Origin: Microcaldota archaeon
Lineage (GTDB): Archaea; Micrarchaeota; Micrarchaeia; Micrarchaeales; CABMGC01
Length of the DNA stretch: 33,404 nt
Direction of reading: 5' to 3'
NCBI GenBank assembly: GCA_030040335.1
Contig: JASHTX010000059.1
Location: 1 to 33,404, forward strand
In this document: positions 24,374-33,404 of the stretch, piece by piece
How the letters are laid out: every line of letters starts with the position of its first letter
Position numbering within the stretch: the first letter of the stretch is position 1
Made by a program: the position numbers and the translations under genes
Notes under the pieces: model-generated
Database searches by the model: none
Told to the model about the DNA's origin: nothing
Seen by the model: the letters and a program-made list of their open reading frames with translations, nothing else

Positions 24374-25858
24374 TCAGGATAGCATCTTGTTCAGCTGCGG
24401 GTACTGTTCCAGGGCGTGCTCCTGCTGGAGCTGCTGGTAGACCATGTACATTATTCCGACGGTAAGCAGCACTCCCATTCCCGTGCCTACCGCTCCTGTC
24501 AGCGTTGCGAGCGCAGCGAGCAGTGCCACGAAGATGCTGCCAAGAACCGTTATCGTGGGTATGTACTTGTTGAGTATGTTCTCCACTATTCTCGGATCCC
24601 GCCTGAATCCGGGTATCTGCCATCCAACGTCCTCCAGCTGCTCCGCAACTGTCTTCGGGTTCTGACCGGTCATCTCTATCCAGAATTTTCCGAATGCAAC
24701 AGCAAGCGCGACAAGCACGAGGGTGTATACCACTATGTGTATCCATTCTGGAACGAAGAGTATGACAGGATTGGCTGCGCTACTCCATGGAACGTAGAGT
24801 TCGCTCGTGTGGGTTGCGAGATAGGAGAAATAAGCGGAATAGCCGCCTACGCCACCGTAGGTTGTTGAGTAGGGCAGCGGGAAGGTGGGGGATATAAGGT
24901 AGACCAGCCCGCCGACCAGCGTGAGCGAAGCGGCGCCTGCTGAGGTTGGTGCCAGCTGGTAGAAGGCTATGAAATGGGCGAAATTCGCCAGCGGGCCTGT
25001 TACGTTGGCTATGAACCTCATCCAGACCGTGAGGCTGAGCTCGAACGAAGTGGCCAGTATGACCGGAAGCACGCTGACGTAAAGGAACGGTATCGGCAAC
25101 CGTCCTCCCACACCTCTCAGCTGCGAGAAGACCAGGGGCAGCTCCACCTTCATGTCATACGCGTAGATGCTGACGAGGAAGACTATTATCGCAAAGAAGA
25201 GGGGTGCGAATGCCAGTACGGCGTTGGGAATCGCTGTTGAGCCGCCTGCTTGTATCGCCTGGATTGCTTCTGCGAGCAGTATGGTGGTTGTGCCGGCAAC
25301 TATTGAATATGCGACTCCGCCGGCTATGAATAGGTTTATGCCCGACGTTATCCCATACTTTGTCATCGCCTCGTCCATGAAGACTATGAAGACTGCGCAG
25401 AGAGCCAGCTGAAGCACCACAAGGCCCGTGTAGGCAGAGGATATGATGGGAACGTAGCCTGTCACAACGAAGATGTAGGCCTCGACAACAGCTATGATCA
25501 TTGCTGCTGTTTTCTGTATGCTCTGGAACCTGCCCTTCTGCTCCGGGTCGTTCAGGTCAACGTTGATTATTCCGGTGCCCATTATCAGCTGGAGCACTAT
25601 GCTTGAAAGCACTATCGGCCCTATGCCAACCGTTATCAGGCTTCCGATCCTGGAGGCGAAGACGATGCTTATCAGCTGTATGAGCGGCTGGTTTATCGTG
25701 GACGTGCTAACACCGAAAGCCGGGGTGCTAAACATCAGGTAGTAGATGCCCATTATTACCGCGGTCCACCTCAGCTTCTCCTTGAACGAGAGTGGCGCGC
25801 TGGGCCTGCTTATCGCAGGTACATATTTCAGGAACCTGTCAAGTGAATTGAGATTCAT
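24374..25858 (-). CDS. secY: Preprotein translocase subunit SecY
   Basis: Multi-helix protein with FGVSTSTINQPLIQLISIVFASRIGSLITVGIGPIVLSSIVLQLIMGTGII, QKTAAMIIAVVEAYIFVVTG, IPFLYVSVLPVILATSFE, PGFRRDPRIVENILNKYIPTITVLGS. Confidence 0.95.
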   Translation of the reverse strand: MNLNSLDRFLKYVPAISRPSAPLSFKEKLRWTAVIMGIYYLMFSTPAFGVSTSTINQPLIQLISIVFASRIGSLITVGIGPIVLSSIVLQLIMGTGIINVDLNDPEQKGRFQSIQKTAAMIIAVVEAYIFVVTGYVPIISSAYTGLVVLQLALCAVFIVFMDEAMTKYGITSGINLFIAGGVAYSIVAGTTTILLAEAIQAIQAGGSTAIPNAVLAFAPLFFAIIVFLVSIYAYDMKVELPLVFSQLRGVGGRLPIPFLYVSVLPVILATSFELSLTVWMRFIANVTGPLANFAHFIAFYQLAPTSAGAASLTLVGGLVYLISPTFPLPYSTTYGGVGGYSAYFSYLATHTSELYVPWSSAANPVILFVPEWIHIVVYTLVLVALAVAFGKFWIEMTGQNPKTVAEQLEDVGWQIPGFRRDPRIVENILNKYIPTITVLGSIFVALLAALATLTGAVGTGMGVLLTVGIMYMVYQQLQQEHALEQYPQLNKMLS

Positions 25859-25878
25859 TTTGCACCCGCTGGGCTAGA

Positions 25879-26880
25879 TCATTCCTCTGATACTTGCATT
25901 CTGACAATATAAATCCCTTTGCTGTCAGTATCTCTCTTGACTTTCACATTCCTCCCGAAGGCGCCCTTGAACATTCCGGAGAGCAGGGCTGTGGAGAGAT
26001 CTACGAAGCGGCTCACAGATGTAGTGGTATTGTAAGCCAGCCTTACGACCGCGCTGCCGTTCTTCCCATCGGTGACCTTCACACCATCTATACCCAGAAA
26101 ATCCGATGCCTTTTTGACCATGAACGCAAAGTTGTGCGCTTTCTGTGAAGCGACCAGCATCTTGCCTGAGAGGTAAAGGAACTTCGATGCCTCTCCGAGC
26201 ATCGGCTCTGAAAGCAGGGGCCTGATCGCGAGCATATAGTAGGCGCTTTCGCCTTTCCGGGCTTCTGCGTTCCTGATTCCCAGGTCAAGGGCTCTTACTA
26301 TGCTGACCATATCAAGGCTTGAGGAGTCCTGGGGGTTGAAGCTTTCGCCGCCAACTGCCACGAACTGGCATGCCCTCGCGCCGTTGAAAACGCACGCAAC
26401 CTCGCTTGCAGTGACTGTGGATTTTGAGTGCGCAGAGAGAAACCCTGCTATGACTCCGGCTTCAAAAGTGTGGGTGTTGATTCCGAGGTTGACGGATTTG
26501 GCCTTTATCCTGTATGATGCAAACATGCTCCTTGTCTCGAATGGGTAGTATGAGACCTTCCCGAGCCCAGCGTTCTCGAGTATGTGCTCAAGCGAACCTA
26601 TGGTACCGTCGGAGCATGCGAACGCGTCTGAACCAAGCTTGAATCCTGACCTGAAAGCCAGGGTCTGAAGTTCCGGGGCTACGTTGTAGAGCAGATCCTG
26701 AAGCTGAAGATGCCTCTCGGGCGCCTTGGCGGGCGGCTCTGTTATCTTTTTCAGCAGAAATTCCTCCCTTCCCGATGCAACTGGCGCATCTTCCTTCTTT
26801 GCGACAGATTTCTTCCTAACCGTTCCCTTCTTTGCAGGCATCGCCTTTCTCATCTTCCTGACTTTCTTTTTCATGCACAA
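25879..26880 (-). CDS. V4R-like domain protein with Lys/Arg-rich N-terminal tail
   Basis: TFEAGVIAGFLSAHSKSTVTASEVACVFNGARACQFVAVG matches the V4R C-terminal pattern (cysteine and acidic/aromatic spacing); N-terminus MCMKKKVRKMRKAMPAKKGTVRKKSVAKK. Confidence 0.6.
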   Translation of the reverse strand: MCMKKKVRKMRKAMPAKKGTVRKKSVAKKEDAPVASGREEFLLKKITEPPAKAPERHLQLQDLLYNVAPELQTLAFRSGFKLGSDAFACSDGTIGSLEHILENAGLGKVSYYPFETRSMFASYRIKAKSVNLGINTHTFEAGVIAGFLSAHSKSTVTASEVACVFNGARACQFVAVGGESFNPQDSSSLDMVSIVRALDLGIRNAEARKGESAYYMLAIRPLLSEPMLGEASKFLYLSGKMLVASQKAHNFAFMVKKASDFLGIDGVKVTDGKNGSAVVRLAYNTTTSVSRFVDLSTALLSGMFKGAFGRNVKVKRDTDSKGIYIVRMQVSEE

Positions 26881-26883
26881 ACA

Positions 26884-27402
26884 CTAGCGCTTCCTTTTGT
26901 GTACACCGCCTATACGAGTTATCCTTCCAAGCTGATAGTATATAAATATTAGATTCAGGGCTATGAAAAGCACAAGGAGCCAGTTCTGGTAATCCCCAAC
27001 GAATGAGATTGCATCGCTGACAGCGAGCGTCCCGAAGCCTATCGCGTACATGACCGACGCAAGTATCGGGGCGTAGCAGCTGCAGCCGATTACAAGGCCG
27101 GTCAGCGATGAGGTGATAATGCTGAGTATTCCGCCCTCTGCGCCGGCGTACTTGGCGCGAAGCGATTTGGCTATTGCATATATGCTCGTTGTCATCAGCA
27201 CCGCGGCGCTGAGTATCAGCGCGTAGATCAGGTAAACCGGAGCCGTGATGAAGAAGACATCCTTGTTGCTGATCAGTACAAGGTACTTGAAGAGTTCATA
27301 GTATGCGATTGCAGCAACTATGGTGATGAGTATGTACAGGGGAGATGAGAAGACGCTCTTGAGGACGTGGATCCTGTGAGGTCGCTCGGCCGTGACCGGC
27401 AT
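26884..27402 (-). CDS. Polytopic membrane protein with GCSCYAP motif
   Basis: Four to five hydrophobic segments; LVIGCSCYAPILASVMYAIGFG; start adjacent to the DUF929-like gene stop. Confidence 0.7.
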   Translation of the reverse strand: MPVTAERPHRIHVLKSVFSSPLYILITIVAAIAYYELFKYLVLISNKDVFFITAPVYLIYALILSAAVLMTTSIYAIAKSLRAKYAGAEGGILSIITSSLTGLVIGCSCYAPILASVMYAIGFGTLAVSDAISFVGDYQNWLLVLFIALNLIFIYYQLGRITRIGGVHKRKR

Positions 27403-28485
27403 CTAAAGACCCGCTGAGGTTTCTATCTTCTGGATCGCCGGCAGGGAGCAGACTGGCGCGGTGTTGTTGAGCGTCTGGCAGACCATGGCAACGTAGAAGT
27501 CTGCGGCAGCGTATTCGCTCCATGCAAACTGGTCGTTCGGGTCTGCGAGCTGGCTGAGCAGTTCTCCGTGCGTCCACTGGCTCATCTGGAGCGTGCTGTT
27601 GCTTGGCGGTGCATCGCCGAAAACTACTGCGTCAGCACCGGGCACTTCATAGGCGCCCCATATCGTAAACGGCGTTCCCTGGAAGCCCTGCGTGCTGATA
27701 ACATAATCCATTGCGTCCTCGTAGGCGAGGTTGCCTGTGGCGTTTACCCGCTGCTGCATTGTTGAAATCGGGTTGAGGTCGAAGCCTCCTGTTATTGGAT
27801 TTCCGTCTTCAATCGCGAGGAAGTTGATGTAATTGCTGTTGTAGAAGTCCCCGGCTACGGTGGCCGATTCGTTGTAGTGCGCCGGAGCCCAGTATATTGT
27901 GGGCAGGTCTGCGTCTCCGAATGAGCTGTAGCCTATGAAAATGTTGGAGAAGTTCCCAAACCTTGAGAGCGCCAGTGCCATGGCCCACCTGTTTTCGCCG
28001 CAGTACACGCAGGTGATCGAGCCAAGGTATATGACCGTGGGCTTGCCGTTTAGGATAAAGAGAGGTAGTTTGCTTGGAGTTGTGCCAACGTTGTTCGCCA
28101 GAGAGTGATTGAGGTACATCTCCCCTGCAGTCTCATAGTAGGAATCTGGCGCGTTGTTTATGATGCTGAGCGCGCTTGCGTTGAAAGGAGAGTCGATGCC
28201 AGTAAGCCTGTGCCCGAAGGACTCGTTCGCCGTCACTACCGGCGAGTCGCTGTATGACGTGGCTGGCACCAGTATCTGGCTCGTTATGTTGTAGCCCATC
28301 ACGTTGGGGCCGCTGGGAGTTGTGACATTCTTGTATACGGTGACGTTCCTTGTCACGTTCCTTGTTATGTATACGACCTTGCCCTGTGCGGTTGCGAGCG
28401 CGTAGGAAAGTATCGCTATCGCGACTATGCAGACAAGCAGCGCGACAACCAGAAGCGTGTTGGTGGAGTTGGTGTATCTTTCCAT
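27403..28485 (-). CDS. DUF929-like extracytoplasmic thioredoxin-fold protein
   Basis: N-terminal TM anchor, KPTVIYLGSITCVYCGENRWAMALALSRFGNFSNIFIGYSS (CxxC in a Trx-like context). Confidence 0.75.
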   Translation of the reverse strand: MERYTNSTNTLLVVALLVCIVAIAILSYALATAQGKVVYITRNVTRNVTVYKNVTTPSGPNVMGYNITSQILVPATSYSDSPVVTANESFGHRLTGIDSPFNASALSIINNAPDSYYETAGEMYLNHSLANNVGTTPSKLPLFILNGKPTVIYLGSITCVYCGENRWAMALALSRFGNFSNIFIGYSSFGDADLPTIYWAPAHYNESATVAGDFYNSNYINFLAIEDGNPITGGFDLNPISTMQQRVNATGNLAYEDAMDYVISTQGFQGTPFTIWGAYEVPGADAVVFGDAPPSNSTLQMSQWTHGELLSQLADPNDQFAWSEYAAADFYVAMVCQTLNNTAPVCSLPAIQKIETSAGL

Positions 28486-28624
28486 AGAAACTTCTGACTC
28501 TTGTGGTTAGTGAAGTTATTGGGAGGATAAGTATATAAAAGGTAAGTGAAACGTGAGGAGGCTATCTGGAAATGAATAAAAGAGAAGATGTATTAAAGAT
28601 TATGGTGAGAGCACGTCACAGTAC

Positions 28625-29386
28625 ATGGCGATGGAGATAGAGAGGCAGCAGATAGCAACGCGCCTGGAGTTTATTGATGCCCATTGTCACCTGAACCTGC
28701 TCGACAACCTCACCCTGGAGGAAGCTCTGGCAGACGCAAGAAACAGAGGAGTAAGCACAGTGATAACATCAGGAGGCAGTGCCAAGGACAATTTCGAGAG
28801 CGCGAGACTGGCAGAGAAGGAGCATGTATTTGCAGTGGTTGGCATAGGGCCAGACTTTGCAGCAACAGATTCTGCTTACGCAGTAGAGGTGCCGGGCCTG
28901 ATAAGGAGCAGCAAGAAGATCGTCGGTATTGGGGAGATAGGAATGGATGCAAAAGTGGCTGATAAGAACTCGCTCGCAATACAGAAGGAGGTCTTCTCGC
29001 AGCAGCTGAAGGTCGCGAAGGAACTCGACATGCCCGTAGTCATACACTCGAGGGGAATGCTGGGCGAGGTCGCATCCATGCTGATAGACATGCAAATCAA
29101 ACGCGTAATGTTCCACTTCTTTGAGGGAGACGAGAAGCAGGCGGTCGAGCTCGCAAGCAGGGGCTATCTCATATCGATCCCTCCGGCGCAAACAGAGAAG
29201 AGGAAAAGGGTTATAAAGGAAGTAAACCTTAAGAGTATCGTAGCCGAGACAGACTCACCGGTCGTTGGGAAAACGCCTGCTGATGTGATAGGCGTCTGCG
29301 AAACGATCGCGCAGGTGAAGGGAGTTTCGCTGGAGGAAGTCGCGGCGCAGACAACAGAAAACATAAGAAGACTGTTTTACATATGA
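28625..29386 (+). CDS. tatD: TatD family deoxyribonuclease
   Basis: FIDAHCHLNLL, VVGIGPDFA, VGIGEIGMDAKV, QQLKVAKELDMPVVIHSRG, IVAETDSPVVGK. Confidence 0.92.
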   Translation: MAMEIERQQIATRLEFIDAHCHLNLLDNLTLEEALADARNRGVSTVITSGGSAKDNFESARLAEKEHVFAVVGIGPDFAATDSAYAVEVPGLIRSSKKIVGIGEIGMDAKVADKNSLAIQKEVFSQQLKVAKELDMPVVIHSRGMLGEVASMLIDMQIKRVMFHFFEGDEKQAVELASRGYLISIPPAQTEKRKRVIKEVNLKSIVAETDSPVVGKTPADVIGVCETIAQVKGVSLEEVAAQTTENIRRLFYI

Positions 29387-29396
29387 CTATCCGAGC

Positions 29397-29471
29397 GGGC
29401 TCGTAGCTCAGCTTGGATAGAGCAACAGCCTTCTAAGCTGAAGGTCGCGGGTTCAAATCCCGCCGGGCCCG
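29397..29471 (+). tRNA. tRNA-Arg (anticodon TCT), 3' CCA not encoded
   Basis: GGGCTCG/CGGGCCC acceptor, D-arm GCTCAGCTTGGATAGAGC, anticodon loop CTTCTAA (TCT), T-arm GCGGGTTCAAATCCCGC. Confidence 0.95.
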
Positions 29472-29482
29472 TTGGTGATTTC

Positions 29483-29752
29483 ATGAAGGACGATGCGAAA
29501 CACGAGGAAACGATCACGCAGATAAAGCAGCAGATAGACATACTGCTGAACGACAACAGCGTACCAAGGAATGTGAAGGCCGCACTCGAAGACGCGAAGA
29601 AGGCTCTGCAGCAGGAGGGCAATGATTACTCGGTGAAGTCATCGACAGCGACCTACAAGATCGATGAGATAAGCAACGACATCAACCTTCCGCCCTACGC
29701 AAGGACCGTGATCTGGAACATACTCAGCCTGCTGGAATCGGTGAAGGACTAA
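29483..29752 (+). CDS. UPF0147 family protein
   Basis: LLNDNSVPRNVKAALEDAKKALQ...YKIDEISNDINLPPYARTVIWNILSLLESV. Confidence 0.88.
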   Translation: MKDDAKHEETITQIKQQIDILLNDNSVPRNVKAALEDAKKALQQEGNDYSVKSSTATYKIDEISNDINLPPYARTVIWNILSLLESVKD

Positions 29753-29852
29753 ATTTCCTCTTTTCTTTTATCTGATTGCACGTGGGTGCGCATACAGCTT
29801 TAAATAAGACCTAAGAGAAAGTAACCTACTACTTGTATGGGGGCGAATTCTC

Positions 29853-31364
29853 ATGGCGAAAGACACTCTGATGGAGCTTGTGAACAGACTGAGCGGCAAG
29901 GTAATCATAAGCTCTGAGATCACCGATTCTGACGTTGAGAATATAGACACAGAGTCGCTCGTCGCCAACATAATAGAGAAGTTTGAGAAGTCTCCGGGAA
30001 CTATACTCGGGAAGAAGGAGCTTGCAGAAGTTATCGCAGGGCTCAGGGAGAAGAAGGAACCGGTGCAGATAGAGATAATCAGATCTGCTGATTTTAAGCC
30101 TGAAGCGAAGGAGATGGAGTCGAGCTACAGGATAAGGAATGCAAGAGTTGACAGGACATCTTCGAACGTGACAGACTTCGTGGATTACTTCCAGGACCGC
30201 TTCAGGAAGCTAAAGGCGATGGTCAGCACGTACGGCAACGGCTTCGGAGGCATGGTCAACACAATCGAGAGCGTAAACCAGTACATGACCGGCAGGGAGA
30301 TATCAATAGTAGGAATGGTCTACGACAAACTTGTTACAAGGAAGGGCGATCTTCTTGTGCTGCTTGAGGATGAGACCGGTATTGCAAAAGTATTCTTCTC
30401 AAGGCCGGGGAGGGTGGCAGGGGATCATGCAGGCGAGCTCTTTGACTCGGCAATGAAACTGGTAAAGGACGATGTTGTAGCAGTAAGGGGCAAGGTCTCG
30501 AATTCCAAATTCATAATCGCAAACAGGTTGCTCTGGCCCGACGTTCCGATGCATATGCAGAAGAAATGCGAGGAAGATGTTGCGATCGCGCTGGTCTCCG
30601 ATACCCACGTGGGCCACAAACTTTTCATGGAGAAGCAATTCGGCAAGTTCCTGGAGTGGCTGAATGGGGGTGTGGAAAAGAGGAAGGACCTTGCAAAGAA
30701 GATAAAATATGTTGTGATCGCAGGTGACCTAGTAGACGGGATCGGAGTTTATCCTGAGCAGGAGAGAGAACTGGCGATAGACGACGTTTACAAGCAGTAT
30801 GCAGTATTCTTCGATTTCATAAAGAACATACCAGATTACATAGAGGTTTTCCTTGCGCCGGGCAACCATGACGCGGTGCAGAGGGCCGAGCCGCAGCCGC
30901 AGGTCGGCAACGGCTTCCTCAAGGATTTCAAGCAGAAGAACGTGCACCTGATAACTAATCCTTCATTCCTAACGCTCCAGGGAGTGAAGCTGCTGGAGTA
31001 TCATGGAACTTCACTTGACTCGGTCATTAGGAATGTACAGGGCTGCAGCTATGCCGCCCCAGCAAAGGCCATGAAAGAGATACTAAAACGCAGGCATCTC
31101 TCGCCGATATACGGTGGAAACGTGGTCGTGCCCAGCAAGAACGACTCGCTTGTCATAGACGAAGTTCCTGACATACTTCACATGGGCCACATACACAAGA
31201 ATGGTTATGACGTTTACCATGGAGTGGAGATAATAAACAGCGGCTGCTGGCAGCTCCAGACCGGCTTCCAGTTAAAGCAGGGCCACATACCTTCCCCATG
31301 CATGCTGCCCGTTTACGAGGCGAAGACGATGAAGATGAGCCTCGTTGATTTCAACAACCTGTAG
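29853..31364 (+). CDS. polB: DNA polymerase II (family D) small subunit DP1
   Basis: VALVSDTHVGHKLFMEKQF, VVIAGDLVDGIGVYPEQE, FLAPGNHDAVQRAEPQP, ILHMGHIHKNGYDVYHGVEIINSGCWQLQTGFQ: calcineurin-like DP1 motifs. Confidence 0.96.
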   Translation: MAKDTLMELVNRLSGKVIISSEITDSDVENIDTESLVANIIEKFEKSPGTILGKKELAEVIAGLREKKEPVQIEIIRSADFKPEAKEMESSYRIRNARVDRTSSNVTDFVDYFQDRFRKLKAMVSTYGNGFGGMVNTIESVNQYMTGREISIVGMVYDKLVTRKGDLLVLLEDETGIAKVFFSRPGRVAGDHAGELFDSAMKLVKDDVVAVRGKVSNSKFIIANRLLWPDVPMHMQKKCEEDVAIALVSDTHVGHKLFMEKQFGKFLEWLNGGVEKRKDLAKKIKYVVIAGDLVDGIGVYPEQERELAIDDVYKQYAVFFDFIKNIPDYIEVFLAPGNHDAVQRAEPQPQVGNGFLKDFKQKNVHLITNPSFLTLQGVKLLEYHGTSLDSVIRNVQGCSYAAPAKAMKEILKRRHLSPIYGGNVVVPSKNDSLVIDEVPDILHMGHIHKNGYDVYHGVEIINSGCWQLQTGFQLKQGHIPSPCMLPVYEAKTMKMSLVDFNNL

Positions 31365-31371
31365 GAATTCT

Positions 31372-33404
31372 ATGGACACAAATACCTATTTCGAAACTCT
31401 GGAGAAAGGCTTCAAGGAAGCATATGCAATAGCCAGTGAAGCCAAGACACGCGGATTCGACCCCAGGGCGTATGTGGAGATAAACGCAGCTCCTGACATA
31501 GCCGGAAGAGTCGAGGCACTGATGGGAGTTAAGGGCCTGGCCGACCTGATAAGGAAGACGCAGGAAGGCATGTCGCGCAACGAACTCGCTTTTGAGATGG
31601 TTAAGGAGATTTGTACTGACCAGATGTTCGCGAACTACGAGACCATAAAGAGGATTGAACTTGCGGTCAAGGTAGGACTGGCGATAATGACAGAAGGCAT
31701 ACTCGTGGCTCCAACCGAAGGCTTGCAGAGCGTAAGCCACTACAGGAACAGGGATAACACAGATTACATATCAGTTTCGTATGCAGGTCCGATAAGGAGC
31801 GCGGGAGGCACTGCTGTCGCGCTCTCTGTTGCACTCGCAGATTACGCCAGGAAGTTCTTCAATGTCGGTGAATACAAGGCAACGCAAGATGAAGTTGAGA
31901 GATTCGTGGAGGAAGTTGAGATTTATCATGCAAGGGTCGTGAGGCTGCAGTACAAGCCGAACAACGACGATCTGAGGAAGATAGTGGAGAATTGTCCAGT
32001 ATGCGTTGAGGGTGTGCCGACAGAGGACATAGAAGTGAGCGTGCACGCGAACCTCTCGAGGAAAGGTTTTGATATGAAAGACCGCCCCATACCCAACAGG
32101 ATACGGGGAGGCGTGCCTCTGGTTCTGAGCAGCATTGCCCAGAAGGCCAAGAGCGTCTCCAAGGAGGTGAAGAAAGTCAACCTGAACTGGAGCTGGCTGG
32201 ACAGCATAATAACAGTGGACAAGGTGAGGAAGCAGAACGAGAGCGACGATTCATCTGTTTTCTTGGAGGAGCTTGTTGCTGGAAGGCCAGTGCTCGCGTA
32301 TCCGAAGCACTTCGGAGGGTTCAGGCTCAGGTATGGAAGAAGCAGGACCACTGGCATAGCCGCGAAGGGATTCAGCCCAGCAACAATGATCATACTAAAC
32401 GATTTTATCGGCATTGGCACGCAGATAAAAGTGGAACTGCCTGGAAAAGGATGCGTTGCGGGACCCGTCGACTCGATAGAGGGACCTTTTGTCAGGCTCA
32501 AGTCCGGAGAAGCGTTGAGAATAAACGATGCTGAGACTGCGCAGAGACTAAGGAAGGAAGTTTCGGAGATAGTATGCCTGGGAGACATACTCATAACATA
32601 CGGCGACTTCAGAAAAACGAACACGCCACTCCAACAGAGCAGCTATGTTGAAGAATTCTGGCAGGCGCAGTTGAAGAACGCTGCAGGCGAGAAGAAAACA
32701 GACTACAACGTTGACACTTTTGAGAACGCCTACAACATTTCACTCAGGCATAAAGTACCGCTGCATCCGAACTATCTCTTTGAGTTCCAGGGAGTGAAAA
32801 TAGAGGAATTGGAACTCTTGGCAAAAGCCATCATAAACGGCAACAAGGAACTGGATTCAAGGGGGCTTTTTGAAGTGGAAAGGGTAAATCTGCACGAAGG
32901 ACCGGCCAATGCAGAGCTTAAGAGAACCTTGGAGCTGCTCACCGTTCCTCACAAGGTCGAAGGAGACAACATAGTGGTATTGAAAGACTTTGCGCAGAGC
33001 ATGCTTGCCTCTCTCGGTTTTGTTGATGCCAGTGGGAAGATTGTAAGCATAAATGACGGCACTCTTGCAAGATACAGGGAGAGCTATGAGAGCATACTGG
33101 CACTCGTCAACGTGCTCTCTCCGGTAAAGCTGATGAAGAGGTCAACTTTCATCGGAGCAAGGGTCGGAAGGCCGGAAAAGGCGAGGGAGAGACTCATGAA
33201 ACCTTCGCCAAACGTGCTCTTCCCTGTCGGCCTATATGGCGGCAGCGCGAGGAACATAACAACCGCATACGCATCTGACACAAAGAAACTTGGGAAGCAG
33301 GGAAAGAAGGTCGAGATGGCAAGATACAAGTGCAGCTCCTGCGGATTGGACCTCGATTCGCCGCACTGCTACAACTGCGATAAGCACGCTTTCATAGAAA
33401 GGGT
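31372..33404 (+). CDS. polC: DNA polymerase II (family D) large subunit DP2, N-terminal part (runs off the right edge)
   Basis: Not in the ORF track. Hand translation from ATG 31372: MDTNTYFETLEKGFKEAYAIASEAKTRGFDPRAYVEINAAPDIAGRVEALMGVKG...SYAGPIRSAGGTAVALSVALADYARK..., and KCSSCGLDLDSPHCYNCDKHA near the edge. Confidence 0.95.
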   Translation, partial: MDTNTYFETLEKGFKEAYAIASEAKTRGFDPRAYVEINAAPDIAGRVEALMGVKGLADLIRKTQEGMSRNELAFEMVKEICTDQMFANYETIKRIELAVKVGLAIMTEGILVAPTEGLQSVSHYRNRDNTDYISVSYAGPIRSAGGTAVALSVALADYARKFFNVGEYKATQDEVERFVEEVEIYHARVVRLQYKPNNDDLRKIVENCPVCVEGVPTEDIEVSVHANLSRKGFDMKDRPIPNRIRGGVPLVLSSIAQKAKSVSKEVKKVNLNWSWLDSIITVDKVRKQNESDDSSVFLEELVAGRPVLAYPKHFGGFRLRYGRSRTTGIAAKGFSPATMIILNDFIGIGTQIKVELPGKGCVAGPVDSIEGPFVRLKSGEALRINDAETAQRLRKEVSEIVCLGDILITYGDFRKTNTPLQQSSYVEEFWQAQLKNAAGEKKTDYNVDTFENAYNISLRHKVPLHPNYLFEFQGVKIEELELLAKAIINGNKELDSRGLFEVERVNLHEGPANAELKRTLELLTVPHKVEGDNIVVLKDFAQSMLASLGFVDASGKIVSINDGTLARYRESYESILALVNVLSPVKLMKRSTFIGARVGRPEKARERLMKPSPNVLFPVGLYGGSARNITTAYASDTKKLGKQGKKVEMARYKCSSCGLDLDSPHCYNCDKHAFIER

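Overview
This is a compact archaeal chromosomal window. Lineage evidence: archaeal TATA-box promoters, a D-family DNA polymerase DP1/DP2 pair, TFB-like proteins, SecY, UPF0147 and class III (pilin-type) signal peptides. The presence of PolD argues against classical Crenarchaeota. Housekeeping genes sit mainly at the two ends: enolase, PPDK, LemA/HtpX, PRPP synthetase, SecY, TatD, tRNA-Arg, and PolD small and large subunits. The middle (about 3.8-20.4 kb) is accessory-looking. It holds two inverted paralogous double-HTH Lrp-like regulators flanking a transporter and a candidate structured ncRNA, and a HerA/VirB4-type ATPase with an apparent C-terminal HTH plus nuclease-like tail. It also holds several orphan proteins, a neighbouring pair of divergent TFB-like proteins (one zinc ribbon plus a cyclin-like tail, one TFB core without a ribbon), and a VapBC-type module with a perfect triple 8-mer operator. 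A five-gene pilin-like operon behind a structured leader follows, then an orphan gene with an anomalous 5' end. The best candidates for something undescribed are the split/duplicated TFB-like pair, the regulator-flanked transporter/ncRNA island, and the structured pilin-operon leader whose core is repeated about 180 bp upstream. All calls come from reading the sequence and supplied ORFs; no database or folding programs were run.
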